A stretch of 64,000 nucleotides of DNA. It comes from Microbotryomycetes sp. JL201. Lineage: Eukaryota > Basidiomycota > Microbotryomycetes. The DNA lies in contig JAQYUZ010000006.1 in assembly GCA_033819885.1 (NCBI GenBank), positions 248,001 to 312,000 of the forward strand, in the 5' to 3' direction. This document shows positions 1 to 11,271 of this stretch, in pieces. Both the position numbers and the translations under genes were made by a program. Position 1 is the first letter of the stretch, and each line of letters begins with the position of its first letter. The notes beneath the pieces were generated by a model that saw nothing but the letters and a program-made list of their open reading frames with translations, searched no databases and was not told where the DNA came from.

Positions 1-622
1 CGGCGTGTGAATCAAGTCTATGACAGGATCCTCGTCAATCGGTTGCGTTCTACCTTTGCGAGCAATGGACGCACAAAGGTCCAAATAATCTAACCCAAGC
101 TTCTTTAGCGAGTCTTGCAAAGTCGCTCGAATGTCTTTGATACCAGATCCAACCTTTGACGTGACTGAAACGGCAAGAAGTGAGTTTCTTCGTCTTCGTT
201 TCAGGCTGAATACACAGAGGTGCCCCTACTGTAAAGTTTGTCTCGATTGATGCCTAGCTCTTTCAAGGCTTGGCCGACGGACTCTTCGTTGGCATACATT
301 TGCGCATTGTCGATGCTGGTGTATCCTGCGACGTCTATTGCAGTTTTGACAGCAGAAATCAATGTCGGGTCCAATCCTCGGCCATACCATGCTGTGCCGA
401 CTATGTCATGAGTATTAGAGCGGATGGCGAGCCAGAAGAGAGTAAGCCGACTCAATGCTTGTGATTGCGCGTTTCGTCACATGTTCGCTCACCGCCGTAA
501 TGGATACCTGGGATCTCTTGGCCGTCATTCAATTTGACAGGCGCAAATGTCGACTGAACGCGACCTGCAGGCACGGTCGAAGCCATCCTGCGGTAGAGGG
601 TAGTGGCAGGATTGAGTCGCAT
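1..622 (-). CDS. Aldo-keto reductase (partial, runs off the left edge)
   Basis: NADPH-dependent carbonyl reductase of the AKR fold. Three exons and the start of a fourth can be joined in phase: 493-622, 230-400, 75-164 and 1-17, with introns of 92, 65 and 57 nt. The spliced product carries the four AKR active-site residues: Asp in IDNAQ and Tyr in QMY (exon 2), Lys in ITSKV (exon 3) and His in LYLIHTP (made only when the 18-74 intron is removed). The rest of the barrel lies beyond the window. ATG at 622 gives a short basic N-terminus; ATG at 586 (MASTVPAG) is the other candidate. The substrate cannot be told from this half. Confidence 0.85.
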
Positions 623-803
623 GCGCGAACCCAAAGCCGCGGCTTGTGGGGCGCCAGACGTCCTTTACAATACTTCGACTGCTCGGACTCTGTAGGATAA
701 ATAAAAGCCCCTTTCATAAACGATAAAATAGTGGTACTGCTACATTATGATGTGGTCAACGTCTGGGCAGAGTGTCTGTCCGCACATCGTCTGTGCGTGC
801 GGG

Positions 804-3131
804 TCAATAGTCCAACCAGCTGTGCTTCTTTGGTCTTTCAGTCTCTGTTTGCGGTGACTGCCGGCTGAGTGAAGGCATGGCGGGGCTTTGTCTAATTCTC
901 TCGGGCCGACTTCCTGCAGGGCCACCGCCAACACCGCCGCCAAGAGGCAGTCCGCTTGGCAATCTTTTGGGTAATGCTGCCGCTAGCTCCCTATTCTGAC
1001 TTGGTGGCTTGTCACGTGTCGCATTCCGCCTCTGGGCGGCTGCAAACTGATCAAGCTGGTCACCAAACGAAGGTCGCCGTCTATCGTCGTAGCTGTCATC
1101 AGAGCTGTGCTGTTGGCCCCTCAATATCTGCTCCGCCGAGTCACTGTATCTTCTCGGCCTTGACGATCGCAGGTCAACTGCTGTCGCGCGATCTTCTCTC
1201 GTATTCGTAGGCGGTGGCAAAAGTTGCCGAGATGCTCGCTTCGTGTCTCGGAGGCCGTGAACAGGCGACGTCTTCGGCTTCGCGACGGATTTGGAAGCAA
1301 TGGTGTAGCTTTGAAGCACCTGCTGAGCCAAAGGGACAGAGTCTTGCGATGAATCGAAAGCTGACGACCTTCGCGAGCCAATGAAACCGGCAGGTGCGTT
1401 CAGGGCCGGACTTGCGCCGGAGGAAGATGTCACAGCATTCGGAAACGATCCTTGAGAGCTTGACAACGGTGTGGACGAAGCTGCTGGCGTGGCCGAGTTT
1501 GTCGACGACGAGTTGCGGCCGACGATGATCGGAGCAGATCGATTTGGCTTAGTGATCGCCTTTGATTGGTTTGCGCTCGGGCGAAAGATCTGCCGGCTCG
1601 AAAGATACTTGACCCACCCATCCGAGAGTGGCGCTGATTGAGAGGACTTGGGAGCGACAACAATATTCGCGGAGTCGCCTGTGCTCAACATTGTGGTCGC
1701 GAGGTTTAGACGGGGCAGATACTCTGTTGTGCCTGACACAGCAGCGTTTCCGGTCTTGAATTCATCGTCAAGCTGAGACCGACCGTGCTTTGACTCCCAT
1801 GCAGCGAGTTCTGGACCGTTGAACCTGATTGCGTTTCGAGCTGCCTCTGAATCTTCCTTCTTAGTCCGTTCCTTGTCGGCCAGGCGCAACGTATTCGCTT
1901 GCTCAACCAACAGGCGGTAGAAGCGTAATTGAAAGGCAATCCCGGCCACAAACAATGCCGCCATGACGCCAAGCTCAATCAGAATCGGATTCGAGTGCGG
2001 CTGGGCGGCCATGTTCATCAGCACAGAGTATTCTCTCAGGCTGAAGCTTGTGACGTACAAAATAAGTTATGCGCTTGGGTACGCCGACGTGGACAAGGTA
2101 GACATAGAACTCTTTCAGATTGCTTCTCGTAAAGCAGTCGATTCCAAGCACGAGTACGGTCGCGCCAAGAGCAGCCGAACCGAATAGAATTGTGCTGTAC
2201 ATTAACTTTGGCACACAGGATAGGGCGAATCCCAGGGTGGCGAAACCTGCCATTGACTCGAATTAGTACACGAGGTCGGCAGGTCCGTGATTAGCTTACC
2301 GACGAGCAAGACATACTTGCCCCATGCGACACGTATGAGGCCATCTGGTCGTAAGGCGAGCAGGAACATGGCAATGCAGAAGCCACCTATCGCGCCACAC
2401 ACGTATTGGGCGCCTTGCCACCACAAGATTCCAGCTGCTCCAACCACGGCGCCACTTGCGAGACTAGCAAACAGATACAAGCCACGAGTCTGAAGCGGGC
2501 GGTATCAGTTTGTAGGTGTGCGCGGACGAGAACAAGACGTGTAACTGACTGTGCTAGGTGGCGGGTGGTTCGCTTTCTGAACGCCTGTAGCGAGAATGAC
2601 AAGGGCGACAACCATTGCCGTTGCCCAGAAGCAGATGAGAAATAGCGATGTCCTTCGGGAAACGAGCAAGGGTGTCAGCACCTCCAGGTACGCTTCGCAC
2701 TAGTCGACTTGCCACCGGTTCCTTGATCCAAAGATCGTCAAAGCAAAACCGCTCAAGACGAGTAGAGCACCGAGCACACCGAATGTTGGGTCAATCTGCG
2801 TGTTCAGGAATTTTGCTGTGTTGTCTGTGTTATCGTGCGTCGCTCGTTGACCTGTCGCGACGGGACTGCTCGCCGTCGTTGTCAATGTCGCCCTTTGTGC
2901 AGTCGCATTGACGCCGCTCGCACCAGACTGCTTCAACAAGCTCTGAATGAAGCTCGTTGCGTTGAACGGAGCCGTAGGTCGAGGTGGCGCCGCCGTCAAA
3001 CTAGCATCGACGCTAGTCGCAAACGGTCCGTCCTGCGCCTGCACGCCCATCGACAGCAGCATGCAAGTCAGGAGCATCAGCCAGCCAGTGTATGACGGCG
3101 TCCGCCGACTAGGCCATCGCAACACCAGCAT
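804..3131 (-). CDS. DUF4203/TM198-like multi-pass membrane protein
   Basis: At least five exons. The N-terminus has a signal peptide (hydrophobic LMLLTCMLLSMG followed by VQAQ), then a Ser/Thr/Ala-rich lumenal stretch, then a series of membrane segments: FGVLGALLVLSGFAL, LFLICFWATAMVVALVIL, LYLFASLASGAVVGAAG, CGAIGGFCIAMFLLAL, ILFGSAALGATVLVLG and GVMAALFVAGIAF. This glycine-rich helix pattern is that of the TMEM198/DUF4203 family. A long low-complexity cytoplasmic tail (about 380 residues) ends in SWLDY. Start chosen at 3131 because it places the signal peptide near the N-terminus; an in-frame Met lies upstream at 3248. Function in fungi is not established. Confidence 0.7.
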
Positions 3132-3501
3132 ATCTTTGCGGTGTTGGCTGAGCAACAAGAAGCTCCAGGCGCTGCGCAATTCTGCAATCAGAGCCCTCGC
3201 TGTGCACGAAAACAATATATCCGACCCGGCAATACAAATCATTCGCATTCACCTGTGTTTCCGTGTCTTGCCTGCTTCTGACTCACGATAGATCTCTGAA
3301 CCGAGCTGCGATCCGAATTCATAAAGGTGATCTGCAGGGCGTGTCTCACCCCCTCCCTTAAAAAGTGTGAACAACAAGGGCCGTATCGATTGCACTGATC
3401 AAATGAAAGGGATGCACAGCGAAAGAACATTCGAAAGAGAAAAGAAAGTAACGAACGACACAAAACTCAAAGGTCACGTGACTTGGGTAGGACGCCGGGT
3501 T
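3132..3501. other. Intergenic, promoter side of the DUF4203 gene
   Basis: About 370 bases between the 3' end of the GID7-like gene and the 5' end of the DUF4203 gene, both on the minus strand. No coding signal, repeat or RNA gene seen; it should hold a terminator and a promoter. Confidence 0.5.
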
Positions 3502-5934
3502 TCATTCGCTGCTCGACGCACTGTGAGCAGACAAAGGCACAGTCCAGATCCTGACAGTCCTATCGTCAGAGGCAGAGGCAAACATGCCTCCTGGATGGCG
3601 CTTGTTCCATGCTACGGCGTTGACTGAGCCCGATCCATGACCGCTCAACTGGTGCAAGAGTCGACCAGTGTCGCGGTGCCACACGAAAATTTGACCGTCT
3701 GTAACCGATCACGGGTTAGTCTGTGGATGTCAAAGAGATGATTCGGCGCTCAGGCTCGTCTCACCACCGCTGCCGCTCATGACAAAGTTCTGCAGCGCGC
3801 CGCCGAAGCAACTCTGCAAGACGAACCTGCCTTGGTCATGTCCTTGGAACCGCCGCACGATAGTGCCATCTCGCAAATCGATATACAAAATCTCCTGCAG
3901 CAGATGCGCATAAGCCAACTGCTATCGATGTTCGGGTGGGCAGCACTTACACTCGGCGCGTGACTGACAATCGCAAACCGCGAATCGTCCGATATTGTCA
4001 CGGACGTGAGCTCGTTCGGCTGAATGCTCTCGCTGATAGAGAAGCGTCAATCCAAAGTTTTTCGCCAGAGCGTGAAAGCAGACTCACAACAAAAGCTTGT
4101 TGTCAGGCAGGCTAAAGACGCTGATCTTCTTGTCGTGCCGAGCATGAATTGGCGGTCCGTTCTGAGTCGACGGAGTGCCAGTCCTGCTATGCTGAACGCT
4201 GTTGCCGCGGGACGGTGACGTCGTGTCTGCTCGACCAACGGCGACCAGCTTTGTGCCATCGGATGACACATCCATATCGATTACGCGAGACGGGCAATCA
4301 ACAAGTTGACCTGTGATGTTGCCGCCGAGATCCTGTCGCGCGAGCGAAAATGTCAGATCGAGGGAGCGCAGGCACGCAAGTCGGCGACTCACCCAGAAAT
4401 ACACTCTCGAATCCATACCGCCCGATACGAAACCTTGGCCGTCGGGTAGCCACGACAGCGCGCCTATCTGGTATTTGTGCTCACTCAAAGTGGCGATACA
4501 TGCGCCAGTCTGTTCAATTGACGTTTGTCAGCGCTAGTGAAGTAGCGCTAGCGCTCAAACTTCGAGCTTACCTCTGTGTTCCACATCTTGATGAGGGCTT
4601 CTGCCGCCGTCAACAAGATGGAATCATCAGGAGACCACGACAAGCACGAAATGTGGTCAGCATGCTCGGTAAGAATCTTGTCGACAGTGAAACCGCCCTG
4701 CAAACGGCACATGTCAGTGACGGCCCGTAACCTCGTTCATATATTCAACTTGCATCCACATTCCAGATGATGGCAGTCCGGTCTCGACCGGCCGTTGCAA
4801 GCCACTTGCCATCGTGCGAGAATTCGAGGCGCCAAATCTCGTCCGTGTGTTCGTGCAAGACATACGCGGTGTGAGACGGGAACGTTGCCGGGTCACATCT
4901 GCAATCATGTAGCAGCGAGATCGGAACGTCGCCACAGTGAAAGGTGCAATTGCGCCGTTGCTGCTCTTTTGCTTGCTCGAGAAGCGTCTCCAGTCGCCGG
5001 CGGGGGATCATGAGACTGGGCGAAATGTAGTCTGGCCAGAAGCAAGTCAGTGCCACGTCTGATTGCTCAGAATATCGTTCATGCTTACTCTGCAGCGCAT
5101 CGAGCAGTGCTGCACGAGAGCCACCAGATTTGCCGTCCCAGCCGGCTCGAGACCGCAAATCTTCCGGCGAGCCACACATGATCAGGCTGCCCGAAATCGA
5201 TTGTCAGCGTATACTTGCGCACATTCACGGGATCAAACGCGTGCTCAAACTCGCCTAGACAAGAAATGCAGACGATCCGAGTTGTGATTCAGCGGCGCCA
5301 GTTCGTTTCGAAGCACGGACAGAGCTTTCTTGGTTTCGCGCGCCTCGAGCACTTCAAGGAACTTTTGTTGTCTAACGAGGAATTGAATCGTCTGCAAAGC
5401 GCAGCCATTAGCCCGAGTCGGTTCGCACATGTCGATCACAATCGGGGAGCCCGCACTTTTAAATCGGTCAAGTCTTGCGGTGGCAGTTCGAGCAGCACTT
5501 GCTCGACAAGCACCCAGTCGCCTTCAAGCACGCCATTCCTGAACCTAGTGACTTGCGGCTGTTCTAGTTTGACGCCCGACTCGAGGCTGAGCGAAGCGGC
5601 GCTCGAGCTATCGCCTCGCGCGCGTCAACCACGAGTGTCGGAGGCCCGGTTTGATCTGCGCTTGTGCTCACCTGAGACCCATCTCGCCGAGTGTCTGAAG
5701 TGTGAGTCTGATGAGTTCTGTCCTGTCGATGCTGCTGCCGGGCCATAGTGTGGCGAACGAGGGCGCTGCGCCACCTGACCCGTTTGTGGCGAGTTTCGAC
5801 ACGGTCATGTCGATGTCCTGCGCTTCTGCATGAGGAGTGTTGGTGCCGTCCGAATGTCCGTTAGTACGAGCGCCAGCGGCATGCACTGCGAGAGTGTGTC
5901 CGTTCGTGGTGAGGTCAGAAACAAGCTGAGGCAT
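3502..5934 (-). CDS. WD40 protein of the GID/CTLH E3 ligase complex (GID7/WDR26-like)
   Basis: Homologue of yeast Gid7 and human WDR26, a scaffold and substrate-recruiting subunit of the CTLH ubiquitin ligase that degrades gluconeogenic enzymes. After an acidic, disordered N-terminus comes a LisH motif ([15 protein letters not shown]), then, after splicing, a CTLH domain ([20 protein letters not shown], then [16 protein letters not shown]), then WD40 blades: a [14 protein letters not shown] blade, [27 protein letters not shown], and a last one ending [10 protein letters not shown]. Short introns interrupt the propeller. The Met at 5934 is the first ATG, but the frame stays open without ATG up to about 6375 and contains an NLS-like RQSKRQRR, so a further 5' exon is likely. 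Confidence 0.88.
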
Positions 5935-6375
5935 GGTGCTGCTCGCTCGGCGTTGTCGCTTTGACTGGCGCGTGCTCGTGCCTGCGGACTCGTCCGTCTG
6001 TAGCTCGATAAGCGAATCTGTCAGATCAGATGCTGCCCTCCTGCGCGATGATCGGACAGGCGCAAGCGGTGAAGCTGCCTGGGTGACAACGCTCCCCGCC
6101 TCGTGTTGGCGGTTTCCCCTCGACGCCTGCCCCGGATCAACGCTCGACGCAGCCTCTTGGTCTCGGTCGGACTCTTGGACGGTCTGATGAACCTGTGTGG
6201 TGGCGTCGGCGTCGGCGAGACGGGCAGAGAGCTCGTCGGAGTCGGGCGCGGCCGTCTCGACTGATGACACCGTGGCAGCCGTGCTTGCTACAACGTCACG
6301 GCGAATCGAATTCGTGAATACTGAGTACCGCCGGCGAGGGCGAGTGAGACGTAGAGAGAGGCAAGACACGAGCAC
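5935..6375 (-). other. Open, ATG-less N-terminal extension of the GID7-like frame
   Basis: This stretch stays open in the frame of the GID7-like protein and encodes Ser/Ala/Arg/Asp-rich sequence with the basic cluster RQSKRQRR. It has no in-frame ATG, so either it is 5' UTR or its start codon lies in an upstream exon that I could not identify. Composition looks like disordered protein rather than random sequence. Confidence 0.4.
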
Positions 6376-6495
6376 AAGCCGATCGAACCGGTCGTGTGGG
6401 GGGGCCGACAGGAGCCACGCTGGCTGAAATCCTTTACATCAGTGGCGTGCAAGGTCGTTCTCCCTGACGTCTGTCACATCTTCCATCAACACCTT

Positions 6496-6722
6496 CTAGC
6501 TAGACCCCGCCATCGCCTTCTGCCACGCAGCATTGAAAACGGTGGCGAGCGCGAATAATTCGTCATCACCCGAGGTTGAGGTATCCGCATTAACGTCAAC
6601 AGTATGGTTGTCATTGAAAACATAACATAACATGTAAACCCGTATTGGTACAGCAGCAATTGGAGCCTCTTCGTCATCGCGCCGGAATCTTGAGACCATC
6701 GTAATCTGCAGGTCTACCGACG
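6496..6722 (-). CDS. Orphan exon or small ORF, function unknown
   Basis: An open stretch encoding about 75 residues with segments such as DLQITMVSRFRR, IRVYMLCYVFND and FALATVFNAAWQKAM, followed by a stop. On its 5' side there is a convincing intron end: a CTGAC branch site and a CCCAG acceptor just upstream of 6722. It could be spliced to the end of the mannosyltransferase frame (replacing its last two residues), could have its own start at 6699, or could belong to the 5' part of the GID7-like gene. I do not recognise the sequence. Confidence 0.35.
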
Positions 6723-6767
6723 GTCCTGAACCATTGTGCTGGGAGCATACACGTCAGTGACATCAGA

Positions 6768-8671
6768 TCAAGGCACGACATTCAAGAGCAGCGCACCGTA
6801 GCACCCGTAGCCATCAAACACCATCGACCTTGATGGGTCGCACTCGCACTTGCCGTTATCAAAAAACTGGGCTTTCTTGCGCTCGGGCGGGCAATACTCA
6901 TACTTTGGAATGCATTTCGTCAGTTCGTGCTTCCCATCAAACGGATGTACATTCACACTTACGGGATTGTGGCGGTACGCGATGAAATCAGCGTGCCAGA
7001 TCTGGTCCTTTGGCAGAAACAGAGACGCGGCTGCAGCGGTAGCAGAAAAAGATCAATGCCGCGCTAATGAGCATGATTGGCGACGACTCACCAATCGAAT
7101 GCACCGGCGCGTCACCCCATCGCTCGTAGAAGAATCCTCCCTTCGAGTCCAGGTACTCAAAGAAGTCAGAGTACGCCTTGGATCGCCAAAAGCGCATGTC
7201 TGCGATCTCAAAGTTGGACCAGACTGATACGTTGCTGGTGTCAGCGCTCGGGTGCTACAGACAACACGAGAAAGAGCACTGCCTCACAGTGGCACAAATT
7301 GTACCGACTGTCTTGCAGATCCGTGTTAGGATCATCGACCATGAACCGCATAGCGTTGTCTTTGGCTATGTGCTCGGGGTGCTCCTTGGCAAAATCCTTG
7401 ACAGTTTGCCACAGGGTTTGGATTGTTCGCTCATACTCGTACAAGACTGTGTACGTGCCAGTGATTGCGTAAGCGCACAAATGTACAGTCAGACGTAAGC
7501 GGACTGACCAATTGTGAAGCCATACACTTTGTTGTTGGCCTCCATCTGGACGAGAGGGGTGGTTTAGAAGGAAGGACAAAGGTTGTAAAAACATGCGCAG
7601 CGTACAAAGAGGAACGGATCGACATCCACATCACACTTGAGCTCGATACCAGGCTCAACTCGCCAGTACCAGTCATATTCTTGCAGAACCCTTTGTCGAT
7701 AAAAGAAACCCGAATTGAACTAGGTCGCGAGCTGCAGTCAGTCCCAATTTTCTCGAATGCTCGGTGCGTCAAACATACGCGACACATGTGTCGATAGCTC
7801 TCTGAGCCACCGTAAATGACATTCTCGTTGACCATCTTTTGCCTCTCCTCCGTCGCCAGCGTCTGGTTGACCCAATCCGGATACCCCCAGTGCTCCTTTG
7901 GGATCAACGCAAACTTGACTTCGCTCCTCGTCATGCTCAACACTGCCTTTTTAAACTCTTCCGTGAAGGGTTCATCGTTCATAAACACCCAGGGGTAACC
8001 AAACTTGCGATTGAATTTCGCCTCGACCGATCTCATCGAGTTTTGCATGGCGTCTTTTTCTCCGTTGCGCACGAGCGCGACAAGAGCAGCGTTTGCTCGT
8101 TTGTATCTATTGATCAAGGGAGAAGCAGAGCCATGCGCGAGTGAAACGAATGCAAAGAACAATCTCAGCTGATCCGCCTCCGCTAAGAGGAACACTCTGG
8201 CTCGACTGACGGATTGAGCGCGGCCGGGTACACATCTGGTGGGACCAACATGCCAGTTTGAGGATCTTTCGTCATGGGCGGATCCAACAAGTCTTCGTTT
8301 TGTGGCAAGTTTCGCCACCCTTTGCCCAAATTAGGTCGGTCTCGCCACCACGTTTCGCTCGCGTAAGATCCGATTCTAGTCGTGACAGCTTCTGCTGGAC
8401 CATGTCCTGTCGTTCCAGCGAGTAAAATGATGACGAATGTGGACAAGGTCAGGCCGACGACGACGCGCAGAGGTCGCGCAGTCACAACGCTGTGCCACGA
8501 CGGCTTGTCAAACGACGTTGATCCAGTCGCGCCACCGTTCGAGCTCGCAGCTGATGTTGTCGGTCCTGACGACCACGGTAATGCGTGCTGCCACCGTGAG
8601 CCACTGTTTGAGCTTGTGTTCGTCGACGAGACGGCCGGGTTCGGCAGCGCGCTGTATTGGTTGCTGACCAT
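6768..8671 (-). CDS. Alpha-1,2-mannosyltransferase, KRE2/MNT1 family (GT15)
   Basis: Golgi type II enzyme that adds alpha-1,2-mannose from GDP-mannose to O- and N-linked glycans of cell-wall proteins. A Ser-rich cytoplasmic head is followed by a signal anchor ([17 protein letters not shown]), a stem, and a GT15 catalytic domain split by several short introns. Visible family blocks: [48 protein letters not shown] (manganese/substrate site), [11 protein letters not shown] (the conserved Glu proposed as nucleophile), [17 protein letters not shown] and the C-terminal Cys-rich block KCECDPSRS. The ATG at 8671 is the first in the frame. The stop at 6768 gives a normal family end; an alternative last exon is listed separately. 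Confidence 0.93.
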
Positions 8672-8761
8672 CTCGTCAGCACCAAGCGAGGCTTTCCGAG
8701 CTTGACGGGCGAGAGTCGGGTTCGTTCGGATGTGCTCAGGCGCGAAAGAATGGCAAGACAC

Positions 8762-9074
8762 GTTCGCGCAGGCGGTGTGCTGCGGGCAGTGCTGCGGGCA
8801 GCAGTTGTCTATATGTGTTCGCAGCCAAACTATGAGCAGGGCAATTCAATGATGCTCATTCTGAAACGATTATCTAGCTACATTACAACGAAAAATGCAG
8901 AGAGAGAGAGGAACTCTAACGAAAACTTGACAGACATGTGAAGATGATCAGAGGCCGTGAGCAGACTGAATGACGTGAAGAAAGACTCGTTGCGCTAGGG
9001 ACAAAAGGGACATTGTACACGAGGGTTCAAGAGAGCTGGAATGGCCTGGGCGAATCCAAAGTATAGGCACACTT
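8762..9074. other. Intergenic
   Basis: About 310 bases between two minus-strand genes, containing AT-rich sequence with an AG-rich run near 8900. No gene, RNA or repeat family seen. Confidence 0.45.
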
Positions 9075-11068
9075 TTACTCGAACGTCGGACGACCAGCGC
9101 CCGCACCCGGAGGCAGCGTTCGAGACGAGCCAGGGCCTGTCGAAGGACTGATATTCGTATTGACAGTTGGGGTCGACCACGAACCTGGTTCGCGGAACGC
9201 AAACTCTCTTGGGTCGGCCAAGCCATCGACCGTGACAGAGGTCGAGTATTCTGGACTGTCTGCGCCATCGTAAGGTGCGTATGCAGGTGTCGAGGAGCTT
9301 GCTGCCGTGGACGAATACAAGGGATGGCGGCCTGTGACCGGCGAGACAGTTGTCTGCCCAGGCGGCGGATAGGACTGCATCGTCGATTGGCTATACGGCC
9401 CTTGTTCGCCGTACGGATAGTCATGAGGAGACAAGGACGGGTGGGCTGACGTCGGACTCGAGTTGTCCTCGTAATCCGAACCGCGATTCTGAGTCATGAC
9501 GAACGGTGTGACCAGAGGAGCTCGGCCATCGGCCATCTTGTATTCGCTTTTGGTGACGAGCTCCTCTTGGGCTTGATATCTCTCATCTGCTTTACGCGAC
9601 CGTCTGCGGAAGAACCACCAGGCGAGGGCTGCAAGCAGGACGGCTGCGACGACACCGCCGATAGCGCCTCCAATGATGGCGCCGAGCGAGCGCTTGTTAC
9701 CGCCGTCGTCAGGAGGCCAGAAATCCGAGTCAGGTAAGGCACATGTAGACATGCCTAATCCGGACGTCATGATGGCGCTGACTTCGGACACTTGACCAAC
9801 CGAATCGCTGACAAATACTGGAAGAAGCGCCATGTCAGCGGGCTACTCCGCACTTTGGAAGTCGTTTCAGCACACCAGTGAAAGCCTGGCCGGCAGGAAC
9901 AATGTTCTGGACCGCAACCTCGCCTTCAAGGATGCCTGTTAGGTTGCCGTACAAGCCGCTCAAACTGTCATAGGTATACGGTCGGTCAATCCGAGACGAC
10001 AGTCTGGACAGGCGACGACTTACCCGGACAAAATTGAGAGCGTATATGGCCGCTGCCCTCCAAGAATCTCCACATCGAGCTCATCGCACGGCATATCGTT
10101 CGGCGAGAAGTCGAGCACCATGGCACCAGTGTTGTTGGCGTCACGCACTGTGCAGTTGCTGAACCCTTGAATGATGTAAACTGGCGCGCGACGAATACGT
10201 TGAGCAAGATCAAAGTGCTGATCTGAGTCCAAGACAGTCGTTGCTCACAATTATCGACAGCGCCTCCTGAATTTCCGACGCTGTCAGACATTGCCATCGA
10301 AAAGTTGGTGCCCTAAGAAGGAGAGACAAGACCGAGCGAGTGAACAAGTCAGGGATTCTGATGTCATTATTCCCTCCGGTTCATGGAGCAGGCACTAACC
10401 ACAGGCAGATCTGCAATCCAAGTAAAGTTGCCACCGAAAGCTGAAGGACCTGGCCGGCTGTAGGGCTGTGAGGTTAATATGATGAGAGCGCATCGCGCAG
10501 CGCCGAGAGTCAGCGCGAGCTCGGCGTGACGGAGCCCAAGGAAAGAGCGTCTGCTTACGGCCATGCCAACCGGTGCAACGCTCAGAGTCAAGGGTGGGAC
10601 CGTATTGACGTATGACGCAGGGTTGTCAAGCACGCGAAGGAGCTGTTGGGAGCACTGCTGGATTGGCTTTGGTCCGCTGTCTGTTGACGTCTGTGCGTTC
10701 CATGGTCCTTCCCAGTAGAACGAGATCGGTGGCGTGACAGGAGCGGACAAGTTGCCGTATGACTGGGCATGTTTGGCGCGCGCGCGCGCGCGCATGTCAG
10801 CAAGAGGGCGGCGCGTGTGGATGGCTGTCGAGCGACGATGGCGCCGAAGCGCGTCTCGCACACTTCAAACTCACGACGGCCAGACTGTGGGACGCTTGAC
10901 GTTTCAGAACGCTCGCCTGTGTCGATGACGGCGACTGTCAGCCAGAGTCGCGCGCTCGTTTGGCGTCGGACTTACGACGAGCGCCTGATCGTGCTGCCGC
11001 GCACAAACTCTCGTCGTCGTCGCCGTCGTCAGAGACACGGCGACCGCGACGCTCTTGCGCAGCCGCAT
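9075..11068 (-). CDS. Single-pass cell-surface membrane protein, fungal
   Basis: Spliced from several exons. ATG at 11068 begins a signal peptide (RKSVAVAVSLTTATTT). The extracellular part holds repeated fungal beta-type segments: ISFYWEGPWN, NFTWIADLPV followed by GTNFSMAMSD, then NCEQ, VYIIQGFSNCTVRD and GGQRPYTLSILSG, resembling the paired domains of basidiomycete proteins that end in one transmembrane helix. That helix is IIGGAIGGVVAAVLLAALAWWFF with a basic RRRSRK stop-transfer, like Mid2/Axl2-type wall sensors. The cytoplasmic tail is Ser/Pro/Tyr-rich. Role not known; a wall sensor or adhesion role is a guess. One intron contains an 18-bp (CG)n tract. Confidence 0.6.
10776..10793. repeat. 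(CG)n dinucleotide tract inside an intron
   Basis: Eighteen bases of alternating G and C between the branch site and the 3' splice site of an intron of the surface-protein gene. Alternating CG can adopt Z-DNA. Similar tracts occur at 12134, 36727 and 43930. Confidence 0.85.
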
Positions 11069-11271
11069 TGCTCGTCTTCGGGTGGTTGACCAGCCGAGAG
11101 GATCGGCGCGTGCGTGCGATGCAGCAGCAAAAGAACGCGAAGCGCGTGGGGGAAAGAGCGGTAGCGCGCCCGCAGCGGCCACGCGCCTTCCATGCACTAG
11201 CAGCGGCGCCGGCTTTCACCATCAACAAAGCACTTTCAGAATATAATTTCATCCTTTCTTGCCGTCTGCTA

